Assembly (NCBI GenBank): GCA_017452895.1
Contig: JAFTLE010000004.1
Location: 1-42,899 of the forward strand
Source: Clostridia bacterium
Lineage (GTDB): Bacteria > Bacillota > Clostridia > Oscillospirales > CAG-272
Length of the DNA: 42,899 nucleotides
Direction: 5' to 3'
Within the stretch, counting starts at the first letter, position 1. Each line of letters begins with the position of its first letter. Below, piece by piece: positions 24,444 to 32,043 of this stretch. The translations under genes were made by a program, and so were the position numbers. Below the pieces are notes generated by a model, which worked only from the letters and a program-made list of their open reading frames with translations, ran no database searches and was not told the DNA's origin.

Positions 24444-24872
24444 ATGTTTGCAAAACAGCTGTCGGTATTTATCGAAAACAGACAGGGCAGGCTTGGCGAG
24501 GTCTTGAATGTTTTAAAGGATAACGGTGTGAACATCCTCTCGCTCAGTCTTGCGGACACCACCGAATACGGACTTTTGCGTCTGATCGTCAGCGACCCCG
24601 AGTCGGGAAAGGAAAGGCTTGCGGAGGCAGGCTTCTCCTCGATCTTGTCGGACGTTCTGATCATTGAGATCCCCCATACGGCAGGAAGCCTGCAGGGACT
24701 TCTCAAGAGCATTGAGACTGCGGGTGTCAACGTTGAATATATGTACGGTCTTTCCATTGAAGCGGAGAGGGCGTACGTTGTTCTGAAGGCATCCGATCTT
24801 CAGGCGGCGGCAACGGCAATCGAGGCGTACGGTGTCAAAACCGTCACGCGTGAGCAGCTTTCCTCAATGTAA
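24444..24872 (+). CDS. Tandem ACT-domain protein
   Basis: A 142-aa protein made of two ACT units: residues about 3-70 (KQLSVFIENRQGRLGEVLNV, then NILSLSLADT) and about 75-140 (GSLQGLLKSIETAGVNVEYMYG). The first has the amino-acid-binding loop pattern of ACT domains. Stand-alone ACT proteins like this are often found beside iorAB and paaK and are thought to sense aromatic or branched amino acids, but the target is unknown. Here it is most likely an allosteric or regulatory partner of the surrounding enzymes. Confidence 0.88.
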   Translation: MFAKQLSVFIENRQGRLGEVLNVLKDNGVNILSLSLADTTEYGLLRLIVSDPESGKERLAEAGFSSILSDVLIIEIPHTAGSLQGLLKSIETAGVNVEYMYGLSIEAERAYVVLKASDLQAAATAIEAYGVKTVTREQLSSM

Positions 24873-24876
24873 AAAA

Positions 24877-25680
24877 ATGATTGTCGATTTTCATACGCAC
24901 GTTTTTTCGGATAAGATCGCCGAAAGGACGGTTGCCACACTCGCGGCAATGGCAAATATCCCGCCCTACACAGACGGCACCGTGGCGGGGCTTACCGCCG
25001 CCCTCAAGAGGGGCGGCGTCGATCTTGCTGTCGCACTCCCCGTCTTGACGAGGCCGTCGCAGTTTGAGGGGGTCAATCGCTTCGCCGCCGCGCTGAACGA
25101 GGCGGGCGGAGGCATCCTCTCCTTTGGCGGGATCCACCCCGCGTGTGAGGATCTGCGCGGGAAAATGCGATGTTTGAAGGAAATGGGGTTTAAGGGTGTA
25201 AAGATTCACCCCGACTATCAGGAGACCTTCTTTGACGAGGATTCGTATATCGAGATCCTTTGCGCCGCGAGGGACCTTGATCTGATCGTCGTGACCCACG
25301 CAGGGGTCGACGACGGATACAGGGATCAGCCCGTCCGATGCACCCCCGACCGTGTCAGAAACGCCCTGGAGAGGGTCGGCAGCGTCAAGCTGGTGCTTGC
25401 CCATATGGGCGGCAACCGTATGGCAGAGGAGGTGCTCTCAAAGCTCGCGGGGCTCGATCTTTATTTCGATACCGCGTACAGTATGCACGAAATGGAGCGG
25501 TCGCTTTTTTGTGAATTCGTCCGTCGGCACGGTGCTGACAGGATCCTTTTCGCAACCGATAGCCCGTGGCGGGATATTGGGGAGGAGGTCGCGATCCTTC
25601 GCTCTATGGGTCTTTCCTCTGAGGAGGAAGAGAAAATCTTTTATCGCAATGCCGAAGAGCTTCTCGGCATCAAGGAGTAA
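24877..25680 (+). CDS. Amidohydrolase (PF04909/TatD-like TIM barrel)
   Basis: A 267-aa protein. It begins IVDFHTHVF (metal-binding H6-x-H8) and has KIHPDYQETFFDE, VVTHAGVDDGYRD, LVLAHMGGN and ILFATDSPWRD, where the last Asp is the usual catalytic metal ligand. It is probably a cytoplasmic metal-dependent hydrolase or decarboxylase; the substrate is not evident. In this operon it might act on an aromatic side product, but that is guesswork. The start at 24877 fits the family N-terminus and lies 4 bases after the ACT stop; no Shine-Dalgarno is visible, so it probably depends on reinitiation from the gene before. Confidence 0.85.
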   Translation: MIVDFHTHVFSDKIAERTVATLAAMANIPPYTDGTVAGLTAALKRGGVDLAVALPVLTRPSQFEGVNRFAAALNEAGGGILSFGGIHPACEDLRGKMRCLKEMGFKGVKIHPDYQETFFDEDSYIEILCAARDLDLIVVTHAGVDDGYRDQPVRCTPDRVRNALERVGSVKLVLAHMGGNRMAEEVLSKLAGLDLYFDTAYSMHEMERSLFCEFVRRHGADRILFATDSPWRDIGEEVAILRSMGLSSEEEEKIFYRNAEELLGIKE

Positions 25681-25683
25681 ATT

Positions 25684-26874
25684 ATGAGCTACAATCAGAA
25701 AATGTACGGGCTTGGAAGCCGTCGCTCCATCATCCGTGAGATTTTTGAGTACAGTAAAACGCGTGGCCTTGAGATCGGCGCGGACAAGGTATTCGATTTC
25801 AGCCTTGGCAACCCCAGCGTCCCCGCACCGAAGGAGGTCAACGAGACGATCGAACGCCTTCTTCGCACAGAGGACTCCGTGCTGCTGCACGGCTATACCT
25901 CGGCGCAGGGCGACCTTCGGGTGCGCACCGCGATCGCCGAAAATATCAACAGACGCTTCGGACAGTCGCTCACGCCGAACCATATTTACATGACCTGCGG
26001 CGCGGCGGCATCGCTTTCGATCTGCCTGCGCGCTCTCTTCGAGGAGTCGGGCGAGGAGTGCATCGTATTCGCCCCCTTTTTTACCGAATACCGCGTATTC
26101 GTTGAGAATGCGGGCGGTACGCTCGTTGCTAGCCTGCCCGACAGCGATTTACAGATCGACCTTGCAGATTTTGAGGAGAAGATCAGCGCGTGTACCAAGG
26201 CGGTGATCCTCAACTCCCCGAACAATCCGAGCGGTGTCGTTTATCCTGCCGATAAGATCGCAGCCGTCGCAGAGATCCTTACGAAAAAGTCTAAGGAGTA
26301 CGGACACGACATTTACCTGATCGCCGACGAGCCCTACCGTGAGCTGGTCTACGGCGAGCTTGACGTGCCGTACCTGATGAATTATTACCCAAATACGCTC
26401 GTTTGCTATTCTTATTCCAAATCGCTCTCTCTGCCGGGTGAGCGTATCGGCTATATTGCCGTAAACCCCGCGATGAACGATGCCGCAAATATCTATCTTG
26501 CGGTTTGCGGCGCGGGCAGATCGCTCGGCTACGTCTGTGCGCCGAGCCTGATGCAGCAGGTCATTCTGCATTGTCTGGATGCAAAGGTCAATATTGAAGC
26601 CTACCGCGAAAACCGCGATCTGCTTTACAACAGTCTCACGGCGTACGGCTATGACTGTGTCAAGCCCGATGGCGCATTCTATCTGTTCGTCAAAGTCCCT
26701 GCGGGGGATGCCTACGCCTTTTATGAAAGGGCGAAGGCGCACGAGATCCTCGTTGTGCCCTGCGACGATTTCGGCGTGACGGGCTATGTCCGCATCGCGT
26801 ACTGCGTGGATAAAAAGCGGGTGGAAAACTCGCTCCCCGCGTTTGCCGCGCTCGCGAAGGAATACAGCCTGTAA
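25684..26874 (+). CDS. PLP-dependent aminotransferase (class I/II), probably for aromatic amino acids
   Basis: A 396-aa aspartate-aminotransferase-fold enzyme. The PLP lysine is K246 in SYSKSLSLPGERIGY; NSPNNPSG (about 179-186) and IADEPYRELVY (about 215-225) are the other class-I marks, and FSLGNPSVPAP near residue 40 is usual for this subgroup. It would convert an amino acid to its 2-oxo acid in the cytoplasm. As the last gene behind iorAB it is the natural source of phenylpyruvate, hydroxyphenylpyruvate or indolepyruvate for IorAB; specificity is inferred from context. AAGGAG overlaps the upstream stop, and a terminator follows. Confidence 0.92.
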   Translation: MSYNQKMYGLGSRRSIIREIFEYSKTRGLEIGADKVFDFSLGNPSVPAPKEVNETIERLLRTEDSVLLHGYTSAQGDLRVRTAIAENINRRFGQSLTPNHIYMTCGAAASLSICLRALFEESGEECIVFAPFFTEYRVFVENAGGTLVASLPDSDLQIDLADFEEKISACTKAVILNSPNNPSGVVYPADKIAAVAEILTKKSKEYGHDIYLIADEPYRELVYGELDVPYLMNYYPNTLVCYSYSKSLSLPGERIGYIAVNPAMNDAANIYLAVCGAGRSLGYVCAPSLMQQVILHCLDAKVNIEAYRENRDLLYNSLTAYGYDCVKPDGAFYLFVKVPAGDAYAFYERAKAHEILVVPCDDFGVTGYVRIAYCVDKKRVENSLPAFAALAKEYSL

Positions 26875-26923
26875 GAAAAAGCATCCGCAAAAGCAGTGTT
26901 TGGGGACGCTTCTCCGAAAGTTC

Positions 26924-26957
26924 AAAAATTCCCGACAAAGTGTCGGGAATTTTTTTT
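26924..26957 (+). terminator. Terminator of the paaK-ior operon
   Basis: Arms AAAAATTCCCGACA (26924-26937) and TGTCGGGAATTTTT around loop AAG, then more T residues. Confidence 0.92.
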
Positions 26958-26964
26958 AATTTGA

Positions 26965-26993
26965 TTGACTTTTGAATTTGATTTGACTATAAT
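26965..26993 (+). promoter_or_regulatory. Promoter of the MATE exporter gene
   Basis: TTGACT (26965-26970), 17-base spacer, TATAAT (26988-26993). Confidence 0.85.
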
Positions 26994-27013
26994 TGAGGTG
27001 AGTTCAAATCAAA
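26977..27013. promoter_or_regulatory. Inverted repeat around the MATE gene -10 and start site
   Basis: Perfect 10-base arms TTTGATTTGA (26977-26986) and TCAAATCAAA (27004-27013) separated by 17 bases. The left arm lies in the promoter spacer, so it is not transcribed; the repeat must act as DNA, which suggests a repressor operator. Confidence 0.6.
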
Positions 27014-27030
27014 AAAGGAAGGCGATCCAA

Positions 27031-28455
27031 ATGCAAGCGATCCGTCAACGTAAAAGCTTGAATATGACGGAGGGACCGTTGCTTGGTAAGGTCCTGATTT
27101 TCATTCTTCCGCTCGTTTTCACAAACCTTCTTCAGACCTTCTACAATGCCGCGGACATGATTGTTGTCGGTATGTCGAGCGAGCCCGATTCCGTCGGCGC
27201 GATCGGTATGACGGCACCCTTCGTCAATATGGTGGTCAACGTCTTTATGGGCTTTTCGGTCGGCGCGAACGTGATGGTCGCGCGGCACATCGGTGCCAAA
27301 GATGACGATGCCGTCAGCCGTACCGTACATACCGCCATTGCGATGAGCCTGATCTTCGGCATCGGGGGCGTGGCACTTGGGCTTTCGACCGCGCGTCCCG
27401 TGCTACGGATGATGGGGGCGACGGGAAAGCTCCTCGAGCTTGCCGTGACCTATACGTGCATCGTTTTTATCGGCATTCCGTTTTTGTCCTTGACGAACTA
27501 CTGTATTTCGATCTTCCGCGCGAAGGGGGACACGCGCACGCCGCTGATCGTGCTTTCCGCCACGGGTGTCCTGAACGTTCTGCTCAATCTCTTTTTCGTG
27601 ATGGTCGTTGATCTTTCGGTTGAGGGCGTTGCAATCGCTACGATGTGTGCGAACGCCGCATCTGCCGTGATTTTGCTTTTCATTCTGCGGCGGGACACGG
27701 GTGCGTGCCGTTTTTCCTTCCGCCGTTTGCGGATCGACCGCTACGCCTTCCGCAATATCCTTTATATCGGTGTTCCCGCGGGAATTCAGGGGGCGCTCTT
27801 TTCGCTTTCCAATATCATCATTCAATCCTCGATCATCCGCGTGAATAATCTGGTGGCACCTGCGGGTAGCGCCTATCAGCCGATCGTGAAGGGAAATGCC
27901 GCTGCAACAAATCTTGAGGCCTTCGCTTATACCGCGACGAACTCCGTGCATCAGGCGGCGGTCACCTTTACCAGCCAGAATCTCGGTGCGAAAAAGCCGC
28001 GGCGTATTTACCGCGTCATGGGCGTTTGCTTCCTTGTTACGACGGTTATCTCGCTGATCTTCTCGAGTGTGTTTTTTTTGTTTTACGATCCGCTGATCGC
28101 GTTGTACGGTATTAAGGCGGGGGCAGAGGGAAGTCTTGAATCGATTGCGACCTCAGCGGCGTATCAGCGCCTCTATTGCGTTTTGCTTTTGTATGCTCCG
28201 CTTGCTTGGATGGAGGTCGGCGGCGGTGTCGTCCGCGGACTTGGCAAATCCCTGACCTCGACCGTCATTTCACTGATCGGCGCGTGCCTTTTGCGTATCG
28301 TGTGGATCTTGACGGTCTTTGAGCATTATCAGACGCTGTTGTCGATCTATATCTCCTATCCCGTCTCCTGGTTGCTGACGGCGATGTGTCAGTTTGCGGT
28401 CTGCTTCTTCGTGCTGCGCCGCCTTCTGCACGGAAAACCACAGAGGAGCTTATAA
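27031..28455 (+). CDS. MATE-family multidrug/solute exporter
   Basis: A 474-aa polytopic membrane protein with about 12 hydrophobic segments. The opening MTEGPLLGKVLIFILPLVFTNLLQTFYNAADMIVVG is the hallmark of the DinF/NorM-like MATE group, and a similar arrangement recurs in the second half (NILYIGVPAGIQGALFSLSNI), as expected for the two-lobe fold. It would export drugs or metabolites in exchange for sodium ions or protons. The start at 27031 has AAGGAAGG upstream; a second ATG at 27061 (MTEGPLL) is also possible. The gene stands alone between a promoter with an inverted repeat and a strong terminator; no regulator gene is adjacent. Confidence 0.93.
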   Translation: MQAIRQRKSLNMTEGPLLGKVLIFILPLVFTNLLQTFYNAADMIVVGMSSEPDSVGAIGMTAPFVNMVVNVFMGFSVGANVMVARHIGAKDDDAVSRTVHTAIAMSLIFGIGGVALGLSTARPVLRMMGATGKLLELAVTYTCIVFIGIPFLSLTNYCISIFRAKGDTRTPLIVLSATGVLNVLLNLFFVMVVDLSVEGVAIATMCANAASAVILLFILRRDTGACRFSFRRLRIDRYAFRNILYIGVPAGIQGALFSLSNIIIQSSIIRVNNLVAPAGSAYQPIVKGNAAATNLEAFAYTATNSVHQAAVTFTSQNLGAKKPRRIYRVMGVCFLVTTVISLIFSSVFFLFYDPLIALYGIKAGAEGSLESIATSAAYQRLYCVLLLYAPLAWMEVGGGVVRGLGKSLTSTVISLIGACLLRIVWILTVFEHYQTLLSIYISYPVSWLLTAMCQFAVCFFVLRRLLHGKPQRSL

Positions 28456-28492
28456 AAAATACGGTCTCAAAAGTTGAGACCGTATTTTTTAT
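28452..28492. terminator. Bidirectional terminator between the MATE and DUF308 genes
   Basis: Nineteen-base perfect arms around loop AAG (28471-28473), with the core ACGGTCTCAA/TTGAGACCGT flanked by A- and T-runs. Confidence 0.92.
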
Positions 28493-28501
28493 CGGTTGCT
28501 T

Positions 28502-29287
28502 TTATTGATCGGTGTCAGTCGGCAGAGGAATGAGCTGTGCGGAGGACTCTGCGCCCTTGACCAGCGGTACGGAGGTGTCGGTTGCTGAGGGTAATGCGAC
28601 GCTTGCCTCCTCAGTAATGGCGGTTTGCTCTGCGGTAGGCAGGGGAACGTCCTTCATCCCTTCCGCTTCTGTCAAGCGCATTTTTTTCGAGACGCCAATG
28701 CGGAAGAAGTAGGCGAGCAGATTCTGCACACCCTCTACCATAAAGAAGGCACCCATAAAGATTGCGGTCTTATGCAGGTTTTCAGGCGTGACGGGAATGC
28801 GGATCAGAAGGAAGCCGCCCGCGATCACAAGGACGGCAATGACGAAAACGATCCACCACAGCACGGAACGGAAAAAACGCGAATGCACGGCGGTTTGCAG
28901 TTTGAAGGAGCCGTCGATCATCAAAATGACACCTGTACACATCACGAGATATTCAAAGGAACGGTCGGGCGCATAGAGTAGAAGTCCCCCGCCCGCAAGG
29001 GCGGCAAGAGAGGAAATAATCTCAATGACCAGAATGAAGCCGCGCGTCTTTTTTCCAAGTGACAGGATCAGTTGCAGGAGTGCAAGCAGAAGGACAGCGC
29101 CCGCAATGATACGGACAGCCCAAGTCAGCGATTTTTCGGGAAAAATAATCAGAAGGATGCCCGCGCCGAAGAAAAGCAGGACCAGCGAAAGGGTCGCCCA
29201 CGGGATTGATGCAAGTCGGGAGGGGCGCTTTGCATTTGCCGCACCCGTTATTTGATTGTTCTCTTTGATTTTGACTTTTTTGCTCAT
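28502..29287 (-). CDS. DUF308 (HdeD-like) membrane protein
   Basis: A 261-aa protein with about six hydrophobic segments between residues 28 and 190 in the paired arrangement of DUF308/HdeD proteins (LLFFGAGILLIIFPEKSLTW, GVILMIDGSFKLQTA and FMGAFFMVEGVQNLLAYFF are typical repeats). The last 60 residues are polar and Thr/Ala/Pro-rich. HdeD relatives are linked to acid resistance in enterobacteria, but most clostridial members have no known role. The start has AAGGAG 7 bases upstream. The gene lies 125 bases after an XRE regulator on the same strand with no terminator between, so it is probably in that regulator's transcript. Confidence 0.85.
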   Translation of the reverse strand: MSKKVKIKENNQITGAANAKRPSRLASIPWATLSLVLLFFGAGILLIIFPEKSLTWAVRIIAGAVLLLALLQLILSLGKKTRGFILVIEIISSLAALAGGGLLLYAPDRSFEYLVMCTGVILMIDGSFKLQTAVHSRFFRSVLWWIVFVIAVLVIAGGFLLIRIPVTPENLHKTAIFMGAFFMVEGVQNLLAYFFRIGVSKKMRLTEAEGMKDVPLPTAEQTAITEEASVALPSATDTSVPLVKGAESSAQLIPLPTDTDQ

Positions 29288-29412
29288 TACTTACTCCTTA
29301 AAACGCAGATCGATCAGATCTCAAAGCAGATGTTACCTTTTGCTCGGGCAGATGCATCACGGAGCGGTCGCCGCTCCAGTCGATACGTAAAGTCGCATGC
29401 TGCTCTCTAAAA
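29288..29412 (-). other. 125-base spacer with hairpins between the XRE gene and the DUF308 gene
   Basis: No promoter was found in it. It has a 7-base GC stem (GGAGCGG-TCG-CCGCTCC, 29364-29380 region) without a T-run and a smaller AGATC/GATCT stem. One minus-strand frame is open through it after a shift at the A-run ending the XRE gene, but no start or binding site supports translation. Confidence 0.4.
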
Positions 29413-29859
29413 TTATTTTTTGGAATTGTCCTCGTACATCTTGTAGAGCGTTTGCTCGACCGATTTTACCACCTCAAACTGCTTTTCAAGCGTCAGTCCG
29501 CGGAAATAGCCCAGAAGCAGTCGTTCAAGATCGGAGGGCTTATCGCCGGGGATTGCGGGCGGAACATATTCGTTCGGATGGTCGCGATAGGAATAGCCCG
29601 CACCAGAAGAAAAACGGATTTTGGGGTCGTGTGGCTCAAAGTAGAAGGGCGCAGCTGCGCTCTTTTTTTCTTCCTTTTCCAAAAGGAACTCGGTCGTCAC
29701 ACCGAAGTAGTCGGCAATTTTTTTGAGCGTTGCATTCTGCGGAACGCGACCCTGCTTCCAGCCCGTAATCGTGCCCGACGAGATCGAAAGCTTCTTCGCC
29801 ACACAGTTGGCAGACAAGCCACGCTTCGTACACAGGTCGCTATATACGTCCCAAAACAT
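29413..29859 (-). CDS. XRE-family regulator (module A)
   Basis: A 148-aa cytoplasmic DNA-binding protein. The helix-turn-helix covers residues about 5-60 (LSANCVAKKLSISSGTITGWKQGR, then LKKIADYFGVTTEFLL). A flexible middle rich in Pro/Tyr follows, then a helical tail (about 105-145, LERLLLGYFRGLTLEKQFEVVKSVEQTLYKMY) that may mediate dimerisation. It resembles phage-type CI/Cro-like repressors. AGGAGGG precedes the ATG. It is divergent from a small YGI-motif protein across a 200-base region with two promoters and repeated ATTAAGA boxes, one on its own -10, so autoregulation is likely. DUF308 downstream may be in the same transcript. Confidence 0.87.
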   Translation of the reverse strand: MFWDVYSDLCTKRGLSANCVAKKLSISSGTITGWKQGRVPQNATLKKIADYFGVTTEFLLEKEEKKSAAAPFYFEPHDPKIRFSSGAGYSYRDHPNEYVPPAIPGDKPSDLERLLLGYFRGLTLEKQFEVVKSVEQTLYKMYEDNSKK

Positions 29860-29884
29860 CGTTTTCCCTCCTAAACATCATGCA

Positions 29885-29913
29885 ATCTTAACAAAAATTA
29901 AAATTATTTTCAA
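29885..29913 (-). promoter_or_regulatory. Promoter of the module A XRE gene
   Basis: -35 TTGAAA (29913-29908), 17-base spacer, -10 TAAGAT (29890-29885) preceded by TGT, on the minus strand. The -10 overlaps a TCTTAA box (29886-29891). Confidence 0.6.
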
Positions 29914-30045
29914 AAATTAAGAAAAAATAACAAAATACTATTGACAATTAAGATTTATTGAGATATAATGGTGTAAGCAACTATCACCACAAAAATATTG
30001 TAGCATAGCAGTGTCGAAAAGTCAAGAATTGTGTAAAAATTAAGA
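29886..30045. repeat. Repeated ATTAAGA boxes between module A genes
   Basis: ATTAAGA occurs at 29916-29922, 29947-29953 (inside the spacer of the rightward promoter) and 30039-30045 (leader), and its inverted core TCTTAA at 29886-29891. The positions suit binding by the neighbouring XRE protein, but the region is AT-rich, so some copies may be chance. Confidence 0.45.
29941..29969 (+). promoter_or_regulatory. Consensus promoter of the module A small protein
   Basis: TTGACA (29941-29946), 17-base spacer, TATAAT (29964-29969): a full consensus match, with an ATTAAGA box in the spacer. Confidence 0.88.
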
Positions 30046-30061
30046 GAGGAGGAGCGTACAA

Positions 30062-30292
30062 ATGAGATCGGAGTACATAGTGGTCAAAACGCATCATACG
30101 GATCGGGAAGGGGAGCGGTTTGGTTACGGCATTGCCCTGATGTCCTACGGCGAGGAGGGAATCGTGGAGCTTGATCTGTTTGCTGACGTTTCGAGCCAGC
30201 GGGAGGACCTGGTCCGACTTGCAAAGGAGTGTAACGACCTCGCCCTTGCGCCGATGCATCTGCGGGACGTGGTCGAGGATTTCATTGCGTAA
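30062..30292 (+). CDS. Small YGI-motif protein (module A; resembles DUF6514)
   Basis: A 76-aa soluble protein with no signal peptide or membrane segment. It has a polar strand-rich N-terminus (SEYIVVKTHHTD), a central YGIAL motif and a helical end with the pattern APMHLRDVVEDFIA. I recall similar short clostridial proteins under DUF6514, not verified here. Its function is unknown. It shows the same layout as the protein at 36248-36511 (SEY, TD, YGI, P-x-H-x-x-DV-x-x-D). It has an excellent AGAGGAGGAG site, a consensus promoter and a terminator, and is divergent from an XRE gene. Strong expression signals plus a possible repressor suggest a regulated effector. Confidence 0.8.
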   Translation: MRSEYIVVKTHHTDREGERFGYGIALMSYGEEGIVELDLFADVSSQREDLVRLAKECNDLALAPMHLRDVVEDFIA

Positions 30293-30330
30293 ACAGAGAA
30301 GGGCGGCATCAGGATGCCGCCCTTGTTTAC
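30289..30330 (+). terminator. Terminator of the module A small protein
   Basis: GGGCGGCATC (30301-30310) pairs with GATGCCGCCC (30313-30322); outer bases GTAAACA/TGTTTAC extend the stem. The T-run is short. Confidence 0.75.
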
Positions 30331-30577
30331 TGTCAACGAGCTGACCCGATTCGATGGCACCGTTGCCGCGGGAGGCGCCGCCTTACCCGCGTGATTCGTC
30401 AGCACCTCAACGCCGCCCTCGGTGACACCGACGGTGAGCGCGTAGCCCCAAAGATTCCCGTTCAGCTCGTGCCCCTCTTGGATCTTGCCCGCAAGCGCGT
30501 TCCCTGTCGCGGATGCGGGCGCCGCGATTGTACGGCATGATATTTCCGTAGTAGAGCACCTCGATTGTTGTTCTCAT
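30331..30577 (-). pseudogene. Composite gene remnant (DUF6809-like start joined to another coding fragment)
   Basis: A leftward start at 30577 with an AAAGGAGGGGG site and an extended -10 (TGG-TATAAT, about 30608-30616) opens with MRTTIEVLYYGNIMP, which looks like the N-terminus of DUF6809-type clostridial proteins. After about 18 codons the frame becomes Arg-rich and stops at 30407. In a second frame the same strand reads GNALAGKIQEGHELNGNLWGY, TVGVTEGGVEVLTNHAG and VPSNRVSSLTVNK (about 30530-30330), clearly protein-like. I infer two unrelated fragments fused by deletion, now broken. No other gene lies in 30331-30705. Confidence 0.5.
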
Positions 30578-30668
30578 ATCTGCCCCCTCCTTTGGCAGGG
30601 ACGATTATACCAGAACAATCCGCGAAAGTCCGGACGAACGGTGCGATGTTAGCAGATTAGTAACAGAA

Positions 30669-30698
30669 ACCAGCAGACGGATCGCTCCGTCTGCTGGT
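30669..30698 (-). terminator. Terminator of the restriction-modification operon
   Basis: Thirteen-base arms (ACCAGCAGACGGA with TCCGTCTGCTGGT) around loop TCGC, 8 bases after the last methyltransferase stop on the minus strand, followed by TTTCTGTT. Confidence 0.8.
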
Positions 30699-30705
30699 AC
30701 TCAAT

Positions 30706-32043
30706 TTATACATACAGTAAGGTGGTATTCTCGGGCAATTCCTTGTCATAACGAGATTGCATTAAGTCTTTAAATCCTTCGTTATATTCATACCCTATAA
30801 AATTCCTGTGACACTGCAATGCAGCAATTAAGGATGTTCCGCTTCCGAGAAAGGGGTCAATTACCAGCTCACCGTCATGTGTAGATAATTGAACAATTCG
30901 TTCAACCAACTCATTTGGGTAGATAGCTGGATGAATGTACTTTTTTCCAACACTGCCGGCTTTTCGATTGATATTCCAGAAGGCGCCGCCATTCATATCA
31001 GGATTTTTATAATCGCCAAATGATGCTTGAATATCTTGATTTACACAAAAATCATTACTTTTGGTGAATAATAAAACATATTCGTGCCTATCGACAATGT
31101 TTTTGTCGGATGTCGGTATTCCTGAGGATTTGTGCCATATAAGAATACCTTTGTAGTAAAAACCGATCTCCTTGCACATCGTAACGAAATCATGTGGAAT
31201 AGATATTACTTTACCCGCTTGAACACGAATATTTATGTTTATCCATAAGCTCCCCTTGGGGGATAGTTTTTTGTAGCACTCTGTCCACACTGTTTTCATT
31301 CGGTGAAGGTAAACGTCGTATCCTTCCTGTCCGATTTGTCCCTGCTTAAAATAGTCTTTCAAGTTCCAATACGGGGGAGAAGTTACGGCAACACTTACCG
31401 TTCCGTCTGATACGGAATCCATTTTTTCAGAAGTTCCAAACACAACGCGTCCCTGACAGTTTCCTGCTGAAGGGGTCACGGGTGAAGTTAACGTGAATTT
31501 TGCGCTTGCACAAACGGGTAAAGTCTCTTGGTATATCTCACAATTATTACCGCAGTCCGCGAGAGCACGCAAACGATCAACAACCTCTTGATCGCTTAAA
31601 AGGATATGGTCGGTTATGTTGGCGCATCCATCATCTTCTGTAGGGATCCATACATTTCCCGGATCTTTTCCCTTAGGGTTATAATTCTTAGCCCTTTTGC
31701 CCCACTCCACATCTTTCCAAATGTGTTTCTCTCTGATCGCGTCTTTTTTTACGGTCATGAGAGAATAGCTTTTGCACAACCAAACAACGTATCTAACATT
31801 GTCTTTAAATGCAACGTTCTGAACACTTTTAGTAGGATATACGATGGTGTTAATGTATGTATATCCCAAAGCGGTTGCTTCTGATATGACATCCAAAAAA
31901 TCATGTATAACATTTCCGTCCGGATCGTAGTCGGTAGAGCAAATAACAAAAAATGTCCCGTCATCTTGTAGGCGTGCTTTGCCATCACGCAAGGTTTCTA
32001 TGGCTTTTTCAAAGGGCAAAATCGTTATTATTGTTTGTGTCAT
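30706..32043 (-). CDS. DNA methyltransferase (beta class) fused to a decayed methyltransferase half
   Basis: A 445-aa protein. The C-terminal half is an active-looking N4-cytosine or N6-adenine methyltransferase: motif IV TSPPYWN (221-227), the KGSLWININ strand (263-271), and motif I DPFLGSGTS (396-404), an order typical of the beta class. Residues 1-180 repeat the later part of that fold (DGTFFVICSTD, INTIVYPTKS, VRYVVWLC, then PKGKDPGNVWIP) but lack both TSPPY and DPFxGSG, so this half should be inactive and might mimic a dimer partner or hold the target-recognition part. The start overlaps the previous gene by 4 bases (ATGA). It would methylate host DNA at the site cut by the HNH protein upstream. 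Confidence 0.88.
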   Translation of the reverse strand: MTQTIITILPFEKAIETLRDGKARLQDDGTFFVICSTDYDPDGNVIHDFLDVISEATALGYTYINTIVYPTKSVQNVAFKDNVRYVVWLCKSYSLMTVKKDAIREKHIWKDVEWGKRAKNYNPKGKDPGNVWIPTEDDGCANITDHILLSDQEVVDRLRALADCGNNCEIYQETLPVCASAKFTLTSPVTPSAGNCQGRVVFGTSEKMDSVSDGTVSVAVTSPPYWNLKDYFKQGQIGQEGYDVYLHRMKTVWTECYKKLSPKGSLWININIRVQAGKVISIPHDFVTMCKEIGFYYKGILIWHKSSGIPTSDKNIVDRHEYVLLFTKSNDFCVNQDIQASFGDYKNPDMNGGAFWNINRKAGSVGKKYIHPAIYPNELVERIVQLSTHDGELVIDPFLGSGTSLIAALQCHRNFIGYEYNEGFKDLMQSRYDKELPENTTLLYV

